Origin: Methylobacterium sp. J-076
GTDB lineage: Bacteria > Pseudomonadota > Alphaproteobacteria > Rhizobiales > Beijerinckiaceae
Assembly: GCF_022829405.1 (NCBI RefSeq)
Contig: NZ_JAKSXW010000118.1
Span: 124,001 to 188,000, forward strand
Direction: 5' to 3'
DNA: 64,000 bases
Under the pieces are notes generated by a model. The model was not told the DNA's origin. It saw only the letters and a program-made list of their open reading frames with translations, and searched no databases. The stretch's first letter is position 1; each line of letters begins with the position of its first letter. The position numbers and the translations under genes were made by a program. Of the stretch, positions 37,055 through 45,575 are shown piece by piece.

Positions 37055-39420
37055 CCGTCCTTCTCCGCCAATTGATCGATCAGGCCCTGCAACCGGCCGG
37101 GCACGGTGTCCGGCGTGGACCGGGCGTAGAGCACCCGCAACTGCCGGCCGATCTCGGCGAGGCTCAGCGACCCCTTCGAGATCACCCGGTCGGCCTGCGC
37201 CCCGAGGCTCACCTTCTCGGCCGGGGTGATCTCCTTGGCCGTCAGCACCACCACCGGGGTGTCGCCGTCCGGCCGGGAGCGCAGGGCGCGCAGGAAGCTG
37301 AACCCGTCCATCTCCGGCATCATCAGGTCGAGGAGGATCAGGTTCGGCCGGCTGCGGTCGTAATGCTCCAGGGCGATGCGCCCGTTCTCGGCCTCGTCCA
37401 CGCTCCAGCCCTCGCGGGTGAGGGAGCGGCGCAGGCGCTCGCGCCCGTCCTCGTCGTCGTCCACCACGAGGACCCGCGCCTCGGCCGGCGCCTTGGGCCG
37501 GTAGCGCTCCATCAGGCCCTTCAGGCGGTCCCAGTCGATGGGTTTCACGAAGTAGTCGGTGGCCCCCAGCGCCTGGCCCAGGCCCTGCTCGGCCACCACC
37601 GAGGTCATGATGACCGGCGTGCCGGCCAGATCCGGATCGTTGCGCACGGCGTGCAACACCGCCCACCCGTCCATGCGCGGCATCTCCACGTCGAGGAGGA
37701 TCGCCCGCGGCTTCAGGGCCCGCGCCAGGGTGAGCCCCGCCCGGCCGTCCGCGGCGGTGCGGACGTGGAAGCCCTCCCGCTCGAGGAAGCGCTGCAGCAG
37801 CTCCCGCGCGGCGGGATCGTCGTCCACGAGGAGCACCGTGTCGTGGTGCAGCACGTCCTGCGGATCGTAGGCCTCGACGGGCGCCAGATCGTCGCCCGGA
37901 TCGTCCTCCTCGACGAGGACGGAGGGGATCCGCATGGTGAAGGTCGCGCCCCGGCCGGGCTCGCTCTCGACGCCGATGTCGCCGCCCATCGTGCGGCAGA
38001 AGGCGCGGGTGATGGCCAGGCCCAGCCCGGTGCCCCCGAACTGCCGGGTGGTCGAGTCGTCGGCTTGGACGAAGCGCTGGAACAGCCGCCCCATCTGCTC
38101 CTGCGTCAGCCCGATCCCGGTATCGGCCACGGCGAAGGACAACCAGTCGGCCCCCTCCTCGAGGTGGCGGCGCACGGTGAGGGTGATGGTGCCGTTCTCG
38201 GTGAACTTGGCCGCGTTGCCCACGAGGTTGAGCAGGCACTGGCGGATCTTGGTCTGGTCCTGGTGCATCGCGCCGAGGTCGGCCTCCGCATCGAGGACGA
38301 AGCGGTTGGCCTTCTTCTCCACCAGGGAGCCGGTGGCATCGGAGACGTCCTGCAGGAGGTCGGCGACGGTGAAGGTCTCCGCCGAGGCGGTGACCCGCCC
38401 CGCCTCGATCTTCGAGATGTCCAGCACGTCGTTGATGAGGGAGAGCAGGTGGCGCGCCGCCGATTCGATCTTGCGCAGGTCCGGCAGCAGGGCCGCTTGG
38501 CCGATATCCTCCAGCTCCTCCCCCAGCATCTCCGAATAGCCGATCACCGCCGAAAGCGGGGTGCGCAGCTCGTGGCTCATGTTGGCGATGAACTGGCTCT
38601 TGGCCCGGTTCGCCGCCTCCGCGGCCTGGCGGGCCCGCTCGGCCTCGGCCTCGGCCTCCTTGCGCTCGGTGATGTCCGTATGGGTGCCGACCCATTCGCG
38701 CAGGGACCCGTCCGGCGCGAAGACGGGGACGCCCCGGGCCTCCATGTAGCGCCACGCCCCGTCGTGCCGGCGCAGACGGTGGGTGATCGCGTAGGGGGTC
38801 CGCTCCTCCACCGAGCGCGCCCAGGCCTCGGCGATCTCCGCCCGGTCGTCGGGATGGATCGCCTCGATCCAACCCCAGCCCTGGAAGCTCTCCTCGGTCT
38901 GTCCGGTATAGGCGCCCCAGCGCGGCTGAGGCGGCACGAGCTCGCCCTCCGCATTGGTGTTCCAGATCACCGCCGCCGAGGCATCGACCAGCGCCCGGAA
39001 CCGCTCCTCCGAATGGCGCAGCCGCTCCTCGGTCACCCGGCGGCGGGAGATGTCGGTGTTGGTGCCGTACCAGCGCAGGATCGTCCCGTCCGGGGCCCGG
39101 AACGGCATCGCCTGGGAGAGGAACCAGCGGTACTCCCCGTCCGCGCCAAGGAGGGGGAAGGTGTCCTCCCACGGCACGCCGGCCTCGATGGCGAGGCGGT
39201 AGCGCACCTCGACGGCGGCGATGTGGTCCGGGTGGTGGACGTCCCGCCAGCCCCAGCCCTGCATCCGGTCGAGGGTGGTGCCGGTATAGGCGTACCAGCG
39301 GGCATTGTACCAGACGATGTGGCCGTCGGCCCTGGCGATCCAGGCGAGCTGGGGGAGCGTGTCCGCGAGGTTGCGGAAATCGTCGTCGGTGACGGCATCG
39401 CCGCCCACAGGTTCGCTCAT
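37051..39420 (-). CDS. PAS-domain hybrid histidine kinase with two receivers
   Basis: This 789-residue cytoplasmic kinase has no membrane span. Domains: PAS/PAC 1 (about 12-130), PAS/PAC 2 (about 137-255), HisKA with His283 in NMSHELRTPL, and HATPase (about 390-500, NLVGNAAKFT, DTGIG, GGTGLGLAI). Receiver 1 has Asp577 (LLDVEMPRMDG) and Lys near 626. Receiver 2 has Asp698 (LLDLMMPEMDG) and Lys in ISKGS. Both PAS modules carry the GWGW...HPD pattern of PAS_3 folds. There is no Hpt domain nor DNA-binding output. It forms an operon with the 92-residue gene. Confidence 0.9.
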   Translation of the reverse strand: MSEPVGGDAVTDDDFRNLADTLPQLAWIARADGHIVWYNARWYAYTGTTLDRMQGWGWRDVHHPDHIAAVEVRYRLAIEAGVPWEDTFPLLGADGEYRWFLSQAMPFRAPDGTILRWYGTNTDISRRRVTEERLRHSEERFRALVDASAAVIWNTNAEGELVPPQPRWGAYTGQTEESFQGWGWIEAIHPDDRAEIAEAWARSVEERTPYAITHRLRRHDGAWRYMEARGVPVFAPDGSLREWVGTHTDITERKEAEAEAERARQAAEAANRAKSQFIANMSHELRTPLSAVIGYSEMLGEELEDIGQAALLPDLRKIESAARHLLSLINDVLDISKIEAGRVTASAETFTVADLLQDVSDATGSLVEKKANRFVLDAEADLGAMHQDQTKIRQCLLNLVGNAAKFTENGTITLTVRRHLEEGADWLSFAVADTGIGLTQEQMGRLFQRFVQADDSTTRQFGGTGLGLAITRAFCRTMGGDIGVESEPGRGATFTMRIPSVLVEEDDPGDDLAPVEAYDPQDVLHHDTVLLVDDDPAARELLQRFLEREGFHVRTAADGRAGLTLARALKPRAILLDVEMPRMDGWAVLHAVRNDPDLAGTPVIMTSVVAEQGLGQALGATDYFVKPIDWDRLKGLMERYRPKAPAEARVLVVDDDEDGRERLRRSLTREGWSVDEAENGRIALEHYDRSRPNLILLDLMMPEMDGFSFLRALRSRPDGDTPVVVLTAKEITPAEKVSLGAQADRVISKGSLSLAEIGRQLRVLYARSTPDTVPGRLQGLIDQLAEKDG

Positions 39421-39511
39421 CGGCTCCGCCGGTCCTGGGTCATCATGAAGGTAGGGCGCGGGTTCGGGAAGTCAGGGAGGGGGCCCGTGCGGGGGGACCG
39501 CGCCGGACCCC

Positions 39512-40384
39512 TCACGCGCCCTGGGCCGCCGCCCGCGCCGCGACCCGCCGGCCGCGCAGGGCATCGAGGGTGTAGAGGGCGAGGCCGAGCCAGATCAGCC
39601 CGAACATCGCCGCCCGGTGCGGTTCCACATGCTCCCCGAAGACGAGGATACTGAGGAGCAGCAGGCAGGTGGGGGCGACGTATTGCAGGAGGCCGAGGGT
39701 CGTCAGGCGCAGCCGCACCGCCGCGGCGGCGAACCAGATCAACGGCAGCGCCGTGGTCAGCCCCGTGAGCATCAGCAGCCCGAGCCGGTGCGGATCGGCC
39801 GGCAGGAACGGCTCGGGCGTGAGGATCAGCCATGCCACCGCCACCGGCAGGAGCAGCAGCGTCTCGGCGAGGAAGCCCACCAGCGCATCGACGGCCACGA
39901 TCTTCCGCATCAGCCCGTAGAGCGCGAAGGAGGTGGCGAGCGCCAGGGACATCAGCGGCAGGTCGCCCGCCCAGGCCACCGCCACCGCCACCCCCGCCGC
40001 CGCGATGCCGATCGCCACGGCCTGGAACGGCCGCATCCGCTCCCCGAGGATGACCCGGCCCAGCGCCACGTTCATCAGCGGGTTGATGTAGTAGCCGAGG
40101 CTCGCATCGAGCAGGTGCCCCCGGTCGATGGCGATGAGGTAGAGCAGCCAGTTCGCGCCGATGAACAGGGCCGACAGGATGAGGAGCCCGTGCTTGCGCG
40201 TGAGCGGGTGCGGCAGCCTCAGGCGCTTGCGCCACGCCAGCGCCAGCAGGCCGGCGAATAGGGTGGACCACACGATGCGCTCGGCCAGGATGTACCAGGG
40301 GCTGAAGCCGCCGAGCAGCCGGAAGTGCAGGGGGACGACGAGGCCCCAGCTCAGATAGGCGGCGAGCGCGTAGACGAGGCCCAC
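39512..40384 (-). CDS. rarD: RarD-type EamA/DMT family transporter
   Basis: This 290-residue protein has ten membrane helices of the drug/metabolite transporter superfamily. The start VYALAAYLSWGLVVPLHFRLL, the AERIVWSTLFAGLLAL helix and LLDASLGYYINPLMNVALG are typical of RarD, a chloramphenicol-sensitivity-named protein whose substrate is unknown. The start is GTG at 40384, with GAGGGAAA six bases upstream; no in-frame ATG is nearer. Confidence 0.88.
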   Translation of the reverse strand: MGLVYALAAYLSWGLVVPLHFRLLGGFSPWYILAERIVWSTLFAGLLALAWRKRLRLPHPLTRKHGLLILSALFIGANWLLYLIAIDRGHLLDASLGYYINPLMNVALGRVILGERMRPFQAVAIGIAAAGVAVAVAWAGDLPLMSLALATSFALYGLMRKIVAVDALVGFLAETLLLLPVAVAWLILTPEPFLPADPHRLGLLMLTGLTTALPLIWFAAAAVRLRLTTLGLLQYVAPTCLLLLSILVFGEHVEPHRAAMFGLIWLGLALYTLDALRGRRVAARAAAQGA

Positions 40385-40431
40385 GGCGTTTCCCTCATCC
40401 GATTCGCGATCACGGAACCGGCCGGGCGTCT

Positions 40432-41370
40432 CTAGCCGAGGCCGGCGCGCGCCGTCAGCCCGGCTGGCGCAAAGCTGCCATCCGGGCGCTCCTCCTCCAG
40501 GATCCAGTCCCGGAAGCGGCGGATGCCGGGGGCGTCGTCGTCGCGGGCGCGCCAGCACAGGAAGTGCAGGTCCCGCCGGATGCCGTCGCACCGGCCGCCG
40601 CCGAGCCGCACCAGATCCCCGGACGCGACCTCCCCTTGGGCGAAGCGCAGGCTCTCCAGGGCGACGCCGAGCCCCTGCACCGCCGCCGAGATGACGAGCG
40701 ATCCCCGGTCGAAGGACGGGGCGCCCCGGGCCTTCGGCGGGGTCAGCCCGTTATGGGCGAACCAATCCGCCCAACGCACGGGGCTGAAGGAGGATTCGAG
40801 GAAGGTGAGCCGGGCCATCGCCTCCGGCGCGAGGTCGGCCGCCTCCCGCGCCAGTTCCGGCCGGCACAGGGCGGCGATCTCCTCCGGCCCCAGCGTCTCC
40901 ACCCGCAGCCCCGCCCCCCGCGGCGGGTGCCCATAGGCGATCAGCACGTCGATCTCCGGGTGCCGCATGAGGTCGAGGGGCTCGGCGCCCGAGGAGACGC
41001 GGATCGCGATGGCCGGGTTGGCCTCCACGAAGCCCGGCAGGCGAGGCCCCAGCCACTTGGTGGCGAAGCTCGGCGTGCAGTGGACCGCCAGCGCCGCCCC
41101 CTCGGCCGGCATCAGTTCGGCGCAGGCCGCCTCGATCCCGTCGAAGGCCCGGGACAGGCCGGCGAGCAGGCGCTCCCCGTCCGGGGTGAGGTTGGCTTGG
41201 CGGTTCTCCCGCCGGAACAGCGCCCGGCCCAGATGCCGCTCCAGGGCGCGGACCTGATGGCTGACCGCCGAGGGGGTCAGGCACAGCTCCTCGCTCGCCC
41301 GGGCGAAGCTGCCGAGCCGCGCCGCGGCCTCGAAGGCCCGGAGGGAGGGGAAGCTCGGGATCCGCCGCAT
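40432..41370 (-). CDS. LysR-type transcriptional regulator (GcvA-like)
   Basis: This 312-residue regulator has an N-terminal winged helix (RAFEAAARLGSFARASEELCLTPSAVSHQVRALE is the recognisable HTH span, about residues 10-44). A linker helix and an effector-binding domain that begins LAVHCTPSFATKWL follow, as in GcvA/AmpR types. It is transcribed away from an MFS transporter and class II aldolase, separated by 132 bp with several dyads, and so probably controls them. Confidence 0.9.
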   Translation of the reverse strand: MRRIPSFPSLRAFEAAARLGSFARASEELCLTPSAVSHQVRALERHLGRALFRRENRQANLTPDGERLLAGLSRAFDGIEAACAELMPAEGAALAVHCTPSFATKWLGPRLPGFVEANPAIAIRVSSGAEPLDLMRHPEIDVLIAYGHPPRGAGLRVETLGPEEIAALCRPELAREAADLAPEAMARLTFLESSFSPVRWADWFAHNGLTPPKARGAPSFDRGSLVISAAVQGLGVALESLRFAQGEVASGDLVRLGGGRCDGIRRDLHFLCWRARDDDAPGIRRFRDWILEEERPDGSFAPAGLTARAGLG

Positions 41371-41379
41371 GCCACATCC

Positions 41380-41411
41380 GTGAATTCAATTCACCAATCG
41401 GTGAAAATTCA
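41380..41411. promoter_or_regulatory. Dyad cluster, likely LysR operator
   Basis: Three overlapping inverted repeats lie between the divergent LysR and MFS genes: GTGAATT-C-AATTCAC (41380-41394), TCACC-AATC-GGTGA (41391-41404) and TGAA-AA-TTCA (41402-41411). The AT-rich block begins 10 bp before the LysR start codon, as expected for LysR-type sites of the T-N11-A form. Confidence 0.6.
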
Positions 41412-41502
41412 TCGTTTGTCAAAGCCCACGGGAAGGCGGAAAAATACTTCCCATGCCGCGGAGACGGCAGCTTCAGAACCAACATTTGGGGAGAAACCAG
41501 GA

Positions 41503-42807
41503 ATGGCACAGGGAGTCGTCACTCTCGCCGGACCCGTCATCGACGAGGCGACACAGGTCTACCGCAAGGTGACGTGGCGCCTCGTGCCGTTCCTGTTCGC
41601 CTGCTACGTCGCGGCCTATCTCGACCGCGTCAACGTCGGCTTCGCCAAGCTTCAGATGCTCAGCGACCTGCAGTTCAGCGAGACCATCTACGGCCTCGGC
41701 GCCGGAATCTTCTTCATCGGTTACTTCCTGTTCGAGGTGCCGAGCAACATGATCCTGCACAAGGTCGGTGCCCGGGTGTGGATCGCCCGCGTGATGATCA
41801 GCTGGGCGCTGATCTCGGGGGCGATGATGTTCGTCACCAGCCCGACCGTGTTCTACGTCCTGCGCTTCCTGCTCGGCGTGGCGGAGGCGGGGCTGTTCCC
41901 GGGGGTGATCCTCTACCTCACCTACTGGTACCCGTCCGAGCGCCGGGGCGGCATCATCGCCATGTTCATGACCGGCATCCCGATCGCCGGGCTGATCGGC
42001 GGGCCGGTCTCCGGCTGGATCATGAACACGTTCTCCGGCGCGCACGGCCTGGCCGGCTGGCAGTGGCTGTTCCTCATCGAGGCGCTGCCCTCGCTGATCC
42101 TCGGCTTCTGCGTGCTGGCCTTCCTCGACAACGGGATCGCCTCGGCGAAGTGGCTCACCGCCGACGAGAAGGCGCTGCTCGCCCGCAACGTCGCCGCCGA
42201 CGCCTCCTCCGTCGCCGCGCACCGGTTCCGCGACGGCTTCACCAGCGGCTGGGTGTGGCTGCTGAGCGGGATCTACTTCTTCTTCATCATGGGCCTCTAC
42301 GGCGTCGGCTTCTGGCTGCCGACGCTGATCAAGGGCGCGGGGGTCTCCGATCCGCTGCAGATCGGCCTGCTCACCATGCTGCCCTACGGCGCGGCGGCGG
42401 CGGCGATGATCACCGTCGGGCGGATGTCGGACGCGGCCCGGGAGCGGCGCTGGCACATCGTGATCCCCGGCCTCGTCGGCGCCGCCGGGTGGCTCGTGAG
42501 CATCTGGTACAGCAAGGACCTCGTCGTCGCCGAGGCCGCGCTCACCGTCGCCACCATCGGCGTGCTCGTGACGCTGGCCCAGTTCTGGTGCCTGCCCACC
42601 GCCGTCCTCGCCGGGGCCGCGGCGGCCACCGGGATCGCGGTGATCAACTCGGTCGGCAACCTCGCGGGCTTCGTCAGCCCCTACCTCATCGGCTGGATCA
42701 TCGACGCCACCAAGTCGACCAGCCTCGGCGTCTACACCCTCGCCGCCTGCCTCGCGATCGGCAGCGTCCTCGCGCTGACCATGCCGAAGCGCCTCGTCAA
42801 CCGCTGA
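41503..42807 (+). CDS. MFS transporter, anion:cation symporter (phthalate/tartrate-like)
   Basis: This 434-residue transporter has twelve membrane helices of the ACS family. Landmarks are PFLFACYVAAYLDRVNVGFA in helix 1, GAGIFFIGYFLFEVPSN in helix 2, RFLLGVAEAGLFPGVI in helix 4 and WYPSERRG in the loop. Relatives import organic acids such as tartrate, phthalate or galactarate. ATG at 41503 follows GGAGAAACCAGGA. Paired with a class II aldolase 46 bp downstream and a divergent LysR gene, so the substrate is probably a hydroxy-acid that the aldolase handles. Confidence 0.9.
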   Translation: MAQGVVTLAGPVIDEATQVYRKVTWRLVPFLFACYVAAYLDRVNVGFAKLQMLSDLQFSETIYGLGAGIFFIGYFLFEVPSNMILHKVGARVWIARVMISWALISGAMMFVTSPTVFYVLRFLLGVAEAGLFPGVILYLTYWYPSERRGGIIAMFMTGIPIAGLIGGPVSGWIMNTFSGAHGLAGWQWLFLIEALPSLILGFCVLAFLDNGIASAKWLTADEKALLARNVAADASSVAAHRFRDGFTSGWVWLLSGIYFFFIMGLYGVGFWLPTLIKGAGVSDPLQIGLLTMLPYGAAAAAMITVGRMSDAARERRWHIVIPGLVGAAGWLVSIWYSKDLVVAEAALTVATIGVLVTLAQFWCLPTAVLAGAAAATGIAVINSVGNLAGFVSPYLIGWIIDATKSTSLGVYTLAACLAIGSVLALTMPKRLVNR

Positions 42808-42853
42808 TCGCGGCCTCCCTCCACCCCTCACCCATCCCACGAAAGGACATCCC

Positions 42854-43717
42854 ATGCTCGACGAGCACGACCACCACGACAGCGTCGCCATCGACCTCCC
42901 GAACGACGATTCCGGCCGTCGGCGGACCTCGATCTACCAGCCCGAGCAGGCCGGCCTGATCTTCCCGGAGATGCCGGAATTCGCCAACCATGCCGAGGAG
43001 CGCGAGTACCGCAAGAAGCACCTCGTGGCCGCCTGCCGCGCCTTCGCGATGCACGGCTTCGACTACGGCTTCGCCGGGCACCTGACGATCCGCGACCCCG
43101 AGCGTCCGGAGCTGTACTGGACCAACCCGATGTGCGTTCACTTCTCGCAGGTGAACATGTCGAACCTCATCCTGGCCGACCATAACGGCCGCGTGGTGGA
43201 GGGCCGCTACGCCATCAACCGGGCCGGGTTCGTGCTGCACGCCGCCGTGCACGAGGAGTACCCGGAGGTCATGGCGATGTGCCACGCGCACACCACCTAC
43301 GGCACCGCCTGGTGCGCCACCGGCCGCCCCCTCGACATGATCAGCCAGGACGCCGCCGCCTTCTACAACAGCCACGCGGTGATCGGCGCCTCGGCCGGCG
43401 CGGTGGCCGTGGAGAAGAACAGCGGCCTGTCGGTCGCCCAGCAGATCGGCCGCAACCGCGGCGTGCTCCACCAGAACCACGGCCTGCTGACCTGCTCGCA
43501 GCACAGCATCGACGACGCGGCCTTCTGGTTCATCGCCCTGGAGCGGGCCTGCAAGCAGCAGCTCCTGGTCGAGGCCACCGGCATCAAGCCGCAGACCGTC
43601 TCGGAGAAGACCGCCCGCTACAGCCGCGAGCACGTCGGCAGCGACTACATCGGCTGGCTGCACTTCCAGACGATCTACAGCCACATCGCCGCGACCCAGC
43701 CGGACATGTTCGCCTGA
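42854..43717 (+). CDS. Class II aldolase/adducin family protein
   Basis: This 287-residue, zinc-dependent aldolase or decarboxylase belongs to the FucA/AraD family. Metal-ligand histidines appear in MCHAHTTYG (near residue 143) and HQNHGLL (near residue 212), with the catalytic acid region upstream. An N-terminal acidic, His-rich stretch (MLDEHDHHD...) precedes the domain. Members act on L-fuculose-phosphate, or on hydroxy-acids. The MFS partner upstream suggests a catabolic step, but the exact substrate cannot be set. A strong terminator follows. Confidence 0.88.
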   Translation: MLDEHDHHDSVAIDLPNDDSGRRRTSIYQPEQAGLIFPEMPEFANHAEEREYRKKHLVAACRAFAMHGFDYGFAGHLTIRDPERPELYWTNPMCVHFSQVNMSNLILADHNGRVVEGRYAINRAGFVLHAAVHEEYPEVMAMCHAHTTYGTAWCATGRPLDMISQDAAAFYNSHAVIGASAGAVAVEKNSGLSVAQQIGRNRGVLHQNHGLLTCSQHSIDDAAFWFIALERACKQQLLVEATGIKPQTVSEKTARYSREHVGSDYIGWLHFQTIYSHIAATQPDMFA

Positions 43718-43764
43718 GGTGGGAGGCGGAGGGGGCGGGGATCGTCCCCTCCGACGGCCTCGGC

Positions 43765-43812
43765 GGCCCGCGTCCCGGGCTCTCGCCTCCGGCGAGCCCC
43801 GGGACGCGGGCC
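43765..43812. terminator. Long bidirectional terminator
   Basis: A 15-bp GC-rich arm GGCCCGCGTCCCGGG starting at 43765 pairs with CCCGGGACGCGGGCC ending at 43812. The loop region contains a second small stem. It separates the convergent aldolase and PPOX genes. Confidence 0.75.
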
Positions 43813-43873
43813 GTTCCCGAATGGGGCGCCGCCCTGCAATGTCGCGGTGCTCGCGCGGACGACGGCGGCTGAC

Positions 43874-44467
43874 CTACGGCGCCAGCCAGCCCCCGTCCCA
43901 GCCTGACTCGTCCTGCGCCCAGGCGGCCCGGCGATGCCCGCGGCGGTCGAGGTAGAGGAAATCGAGGCGGCGGGCCTGCACCGTCACCGCGCAGAAATGC
44001 CGGCGGCCCGTCGCCGCCGCCGTCGCCTCGTCGGGGAGGGTGTAGGCGTTGCCGGCGGGCAGGGCCGTGCCGGGGGCCGGCTCGGCGCCGTAGCAGACCC
44101 GGCTCATCGCCCGGGAGCCGGCCCAGGCCGCCTCCGCCAGCGCGTCGTCGGTGTGCAGGACCGCCCGGCCCTCGATGCGGATCTGGATCTTCGCCCCGGC
44201 ATCGTAGACGGCCAGCGCGCAGGCCGGGTTCTCGGCCAGTTCGAACGCCTTGTCCGAGCGGCGGTCGCAGTGGAAGCGCAGCGTCGCCGTGGCGGCGTCG
44301 GCGGCGCGCAGCACGACGGTGCGCAGGCGCGGCCCCTCCGCCGAGACGGTGGCGAGCGTCGGCAGGTGGAAGCCGCTGCGGCCGTGCTCGGCCCCGTCCG
44401 CCAGCAGCCGCCAGAGCTCCGCCAGGGTGGCGTCGAGGTCGTCGTAGAAGGCCGGCAGCGGCGTCAT
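43874..44467 (-). CDS. Pyridoxamine 5'-phosphate oxidase-family flavoprotein
   Basis: This 197-residue FMN-binding split-barrel protein matches the PPOX/Pnpox-like family. LATVSAEGPRLRTVVLRA, FHCDRRSDKAFELAENP (FMN contact) and IEGRAVLHTDD are visible, and the C-terminal DFLYLDRRGHRRAAW is a Pnpox-like tail. True PdxH signatures are incomplete, so the reaction is unclear. Last gene of a four-gene operon: its start overlaps the preceding stop by 4 nt. The metabolic link to that operon is not obvious. Confidence 0.82.
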   Translation of the reverse strand: MTPLPAFYDDLDATLAELWRLLADGAEHGRSGFHLPTLATVSAEGPRLRTVVLRAADAATATLRFHCDRRSDKAFELAENPACALAVYDAGAKIQIRIEGRAVLHTDDALAEAAWAGSRAMSRVCYGAEPAPGTALPAGNAYTLPDEATAAATGRRHFCAVTVQARRLDFLYLDRRGHRRAAWAQDESGWDGGWLAP

Positions 44468-44799
44468 GCCGGCGCCCCGCGCCTGCGCCGCCGCTCCCGG
44501 GCGATCAGGGCGAGGTTGCGGACGTAGATCCCGGTCGAAAGGCCCTGGCCGATGATGATCACCGGCTCCTTCCGCACGAAGCCGTAGACCAGGGTCATCA
44601 GCCCCCCGGCGATGGAGAGGAACCAGAACGAGAGCGGCATCACACTCTTGCCCGCCCGCTCGCTGGCGATCCACTGGATGATGAAGCGCGAGCCGAAGAT
44701 CAGCTGCGCCAGGATGCCGAACACCAGCCAGAAATCGAAGCGCGTGACGAACACGTCGTAGAAGTAGTCCGGCAGGTCATGGGCGAGCTGGATCAGCAT
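44464..44799 (-). CDS. LAB_N-domain small membrane protein (putative flippase)
   Basis: This 111-residue protein has three to four membrane helices and matches the lipid-A-disaccharide-synthase N-terminal (LAB_N) domain: FWLVFGILAQLIFGSRFIIQWI, SERAGKSVMPLSFWFLS, GLMTLVYGFVRKEPV, IYVRNLAL. Stand-alone LAB_N proteins sit beside GT2 and GT39 genes and are thought to flip lipid-linked sugars. It overlaps the GT2 gene by 7 nt and the PPOX gene by 4 nt, so all are translationally coupled. Confidence 0.85.
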   Translation of the reverse strand: MLIQLAHDLPDYFYDVFVTRFDFWLVFGILAQLIFGSRFIIQWIASERAGKSVMPLSFWFLSIAGGLMTLVYGFVRKEPVIIIGQGLSTGIYVRNLALIARERRRRRGAPA

Positions 44800-45575
44800 C
44801 CGACATCCTCGTCCCGCACGGCATCCGCCCCGGGCATGGTGGCCTCGACGGCCCGCGGCGTGGCGCGCTTCCGGCGGATCAGCCACCAGACCCCGGCGAG
44901 GTCGAGGAGCCCGACCCAGAGCCGGTCGAACAGGCCGTAATTCGAGGAGCCGGTGAAGCGCGGCCGGTCGATCACGTCCCGGTGGACCACGGCGAACCCC
45001 TCGCGGGCGACGAGGGCCGGCATGAACCGGTGCAGGGCGTCGAAATACGGCAGCCGCAGGTACACGTCCCGGCGGAACACCTTCAGCCCGCAGCCGGTGT
45101 CGCGGGTGGAATCCTTGAGGATCCGCCCGCGCACCCCGTTGGCGATGCGGGATTGGAGCATCTTGAAACGCCCGTCCCTGCGCCCGCGCCGCTGCCCCTG
45201 GGCGAGGCCGGCGCCCGGCCCGGCCTCCTCCAGGGCGGCGAGGAGCGCGGGGATGAAGGCCGGGTCGTTCTGGCCGTCGCCGTCGAGGGTGGCGATGACC
45301 GCGCCGCGGGCGACCTGCACGCCGCTGCGCACCGCCGCCGACTGGCCGGCGCTCGCCCCGTGCCGCAGCACCCGCAGCCACGGGCGGCCGGCCCGGGCCG
45401 CCTCCAGGCTGGCGGGGGTGGCATCGGTCGATCCGTCATCGACGTAGATCACCTCGAACGGCAGGCCGGCGCAGGCCCGCTCGATCTCGGCCACCAGGGG
45501 GGCGATGTTGCCGGCCTCGTTCTTCACGGGCACGACGATCGTGAGGTGCGGGGCGTCCGCCTCGGAGAGTGTCAT
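44793..45575 (-). CDS. GT2 glycosyltransferase (polyprenyl-phosphate sugar synthase-like)
   Basis: This 260-residue protein resembles dolichyl-phosphate mannose synthase and ArnC. The GT-A fold shows VVPVKNEAGNIAPLV and YVDDGSTDAT at the N-terminus, then ATLDGDGQNDPAFIP as the DXD-like nucleotide-sugar metal site. LKDSTRDTGCGLKVFRRDVY is the acceptor loop. There is only a short C-terminal hydrophobic segment, so it is the soluble DPM1-like form. It likely attaches a sugar to polyprenyl phosphate. ATG overlaps the GT39 stop by 4 nt. Confidence 0.9.
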   Translation of the reverse strand: MTLSEADAPHLTIVVPVKNEAGNIAPLVAEIERACAGLPFEVIYVDDGSTDATPASLEAARAGRPWLRVLRHGASAGQSAAVRSGVQVARGAVIATLDGDGQNDPAFIPALLAALEEAGPGAGLAQGQRRGRRDGRFKMLQSRIANGVRGRILKDSTRDTGCGLKVFRRDVYLRLPYFDALHRFMPALVAREGFAVVHRDVIDRPRFTGSSNYGLFDRLWVGLLDLAGVWWLIRRKRATPRAVEATMPGADAVRDEDVGC

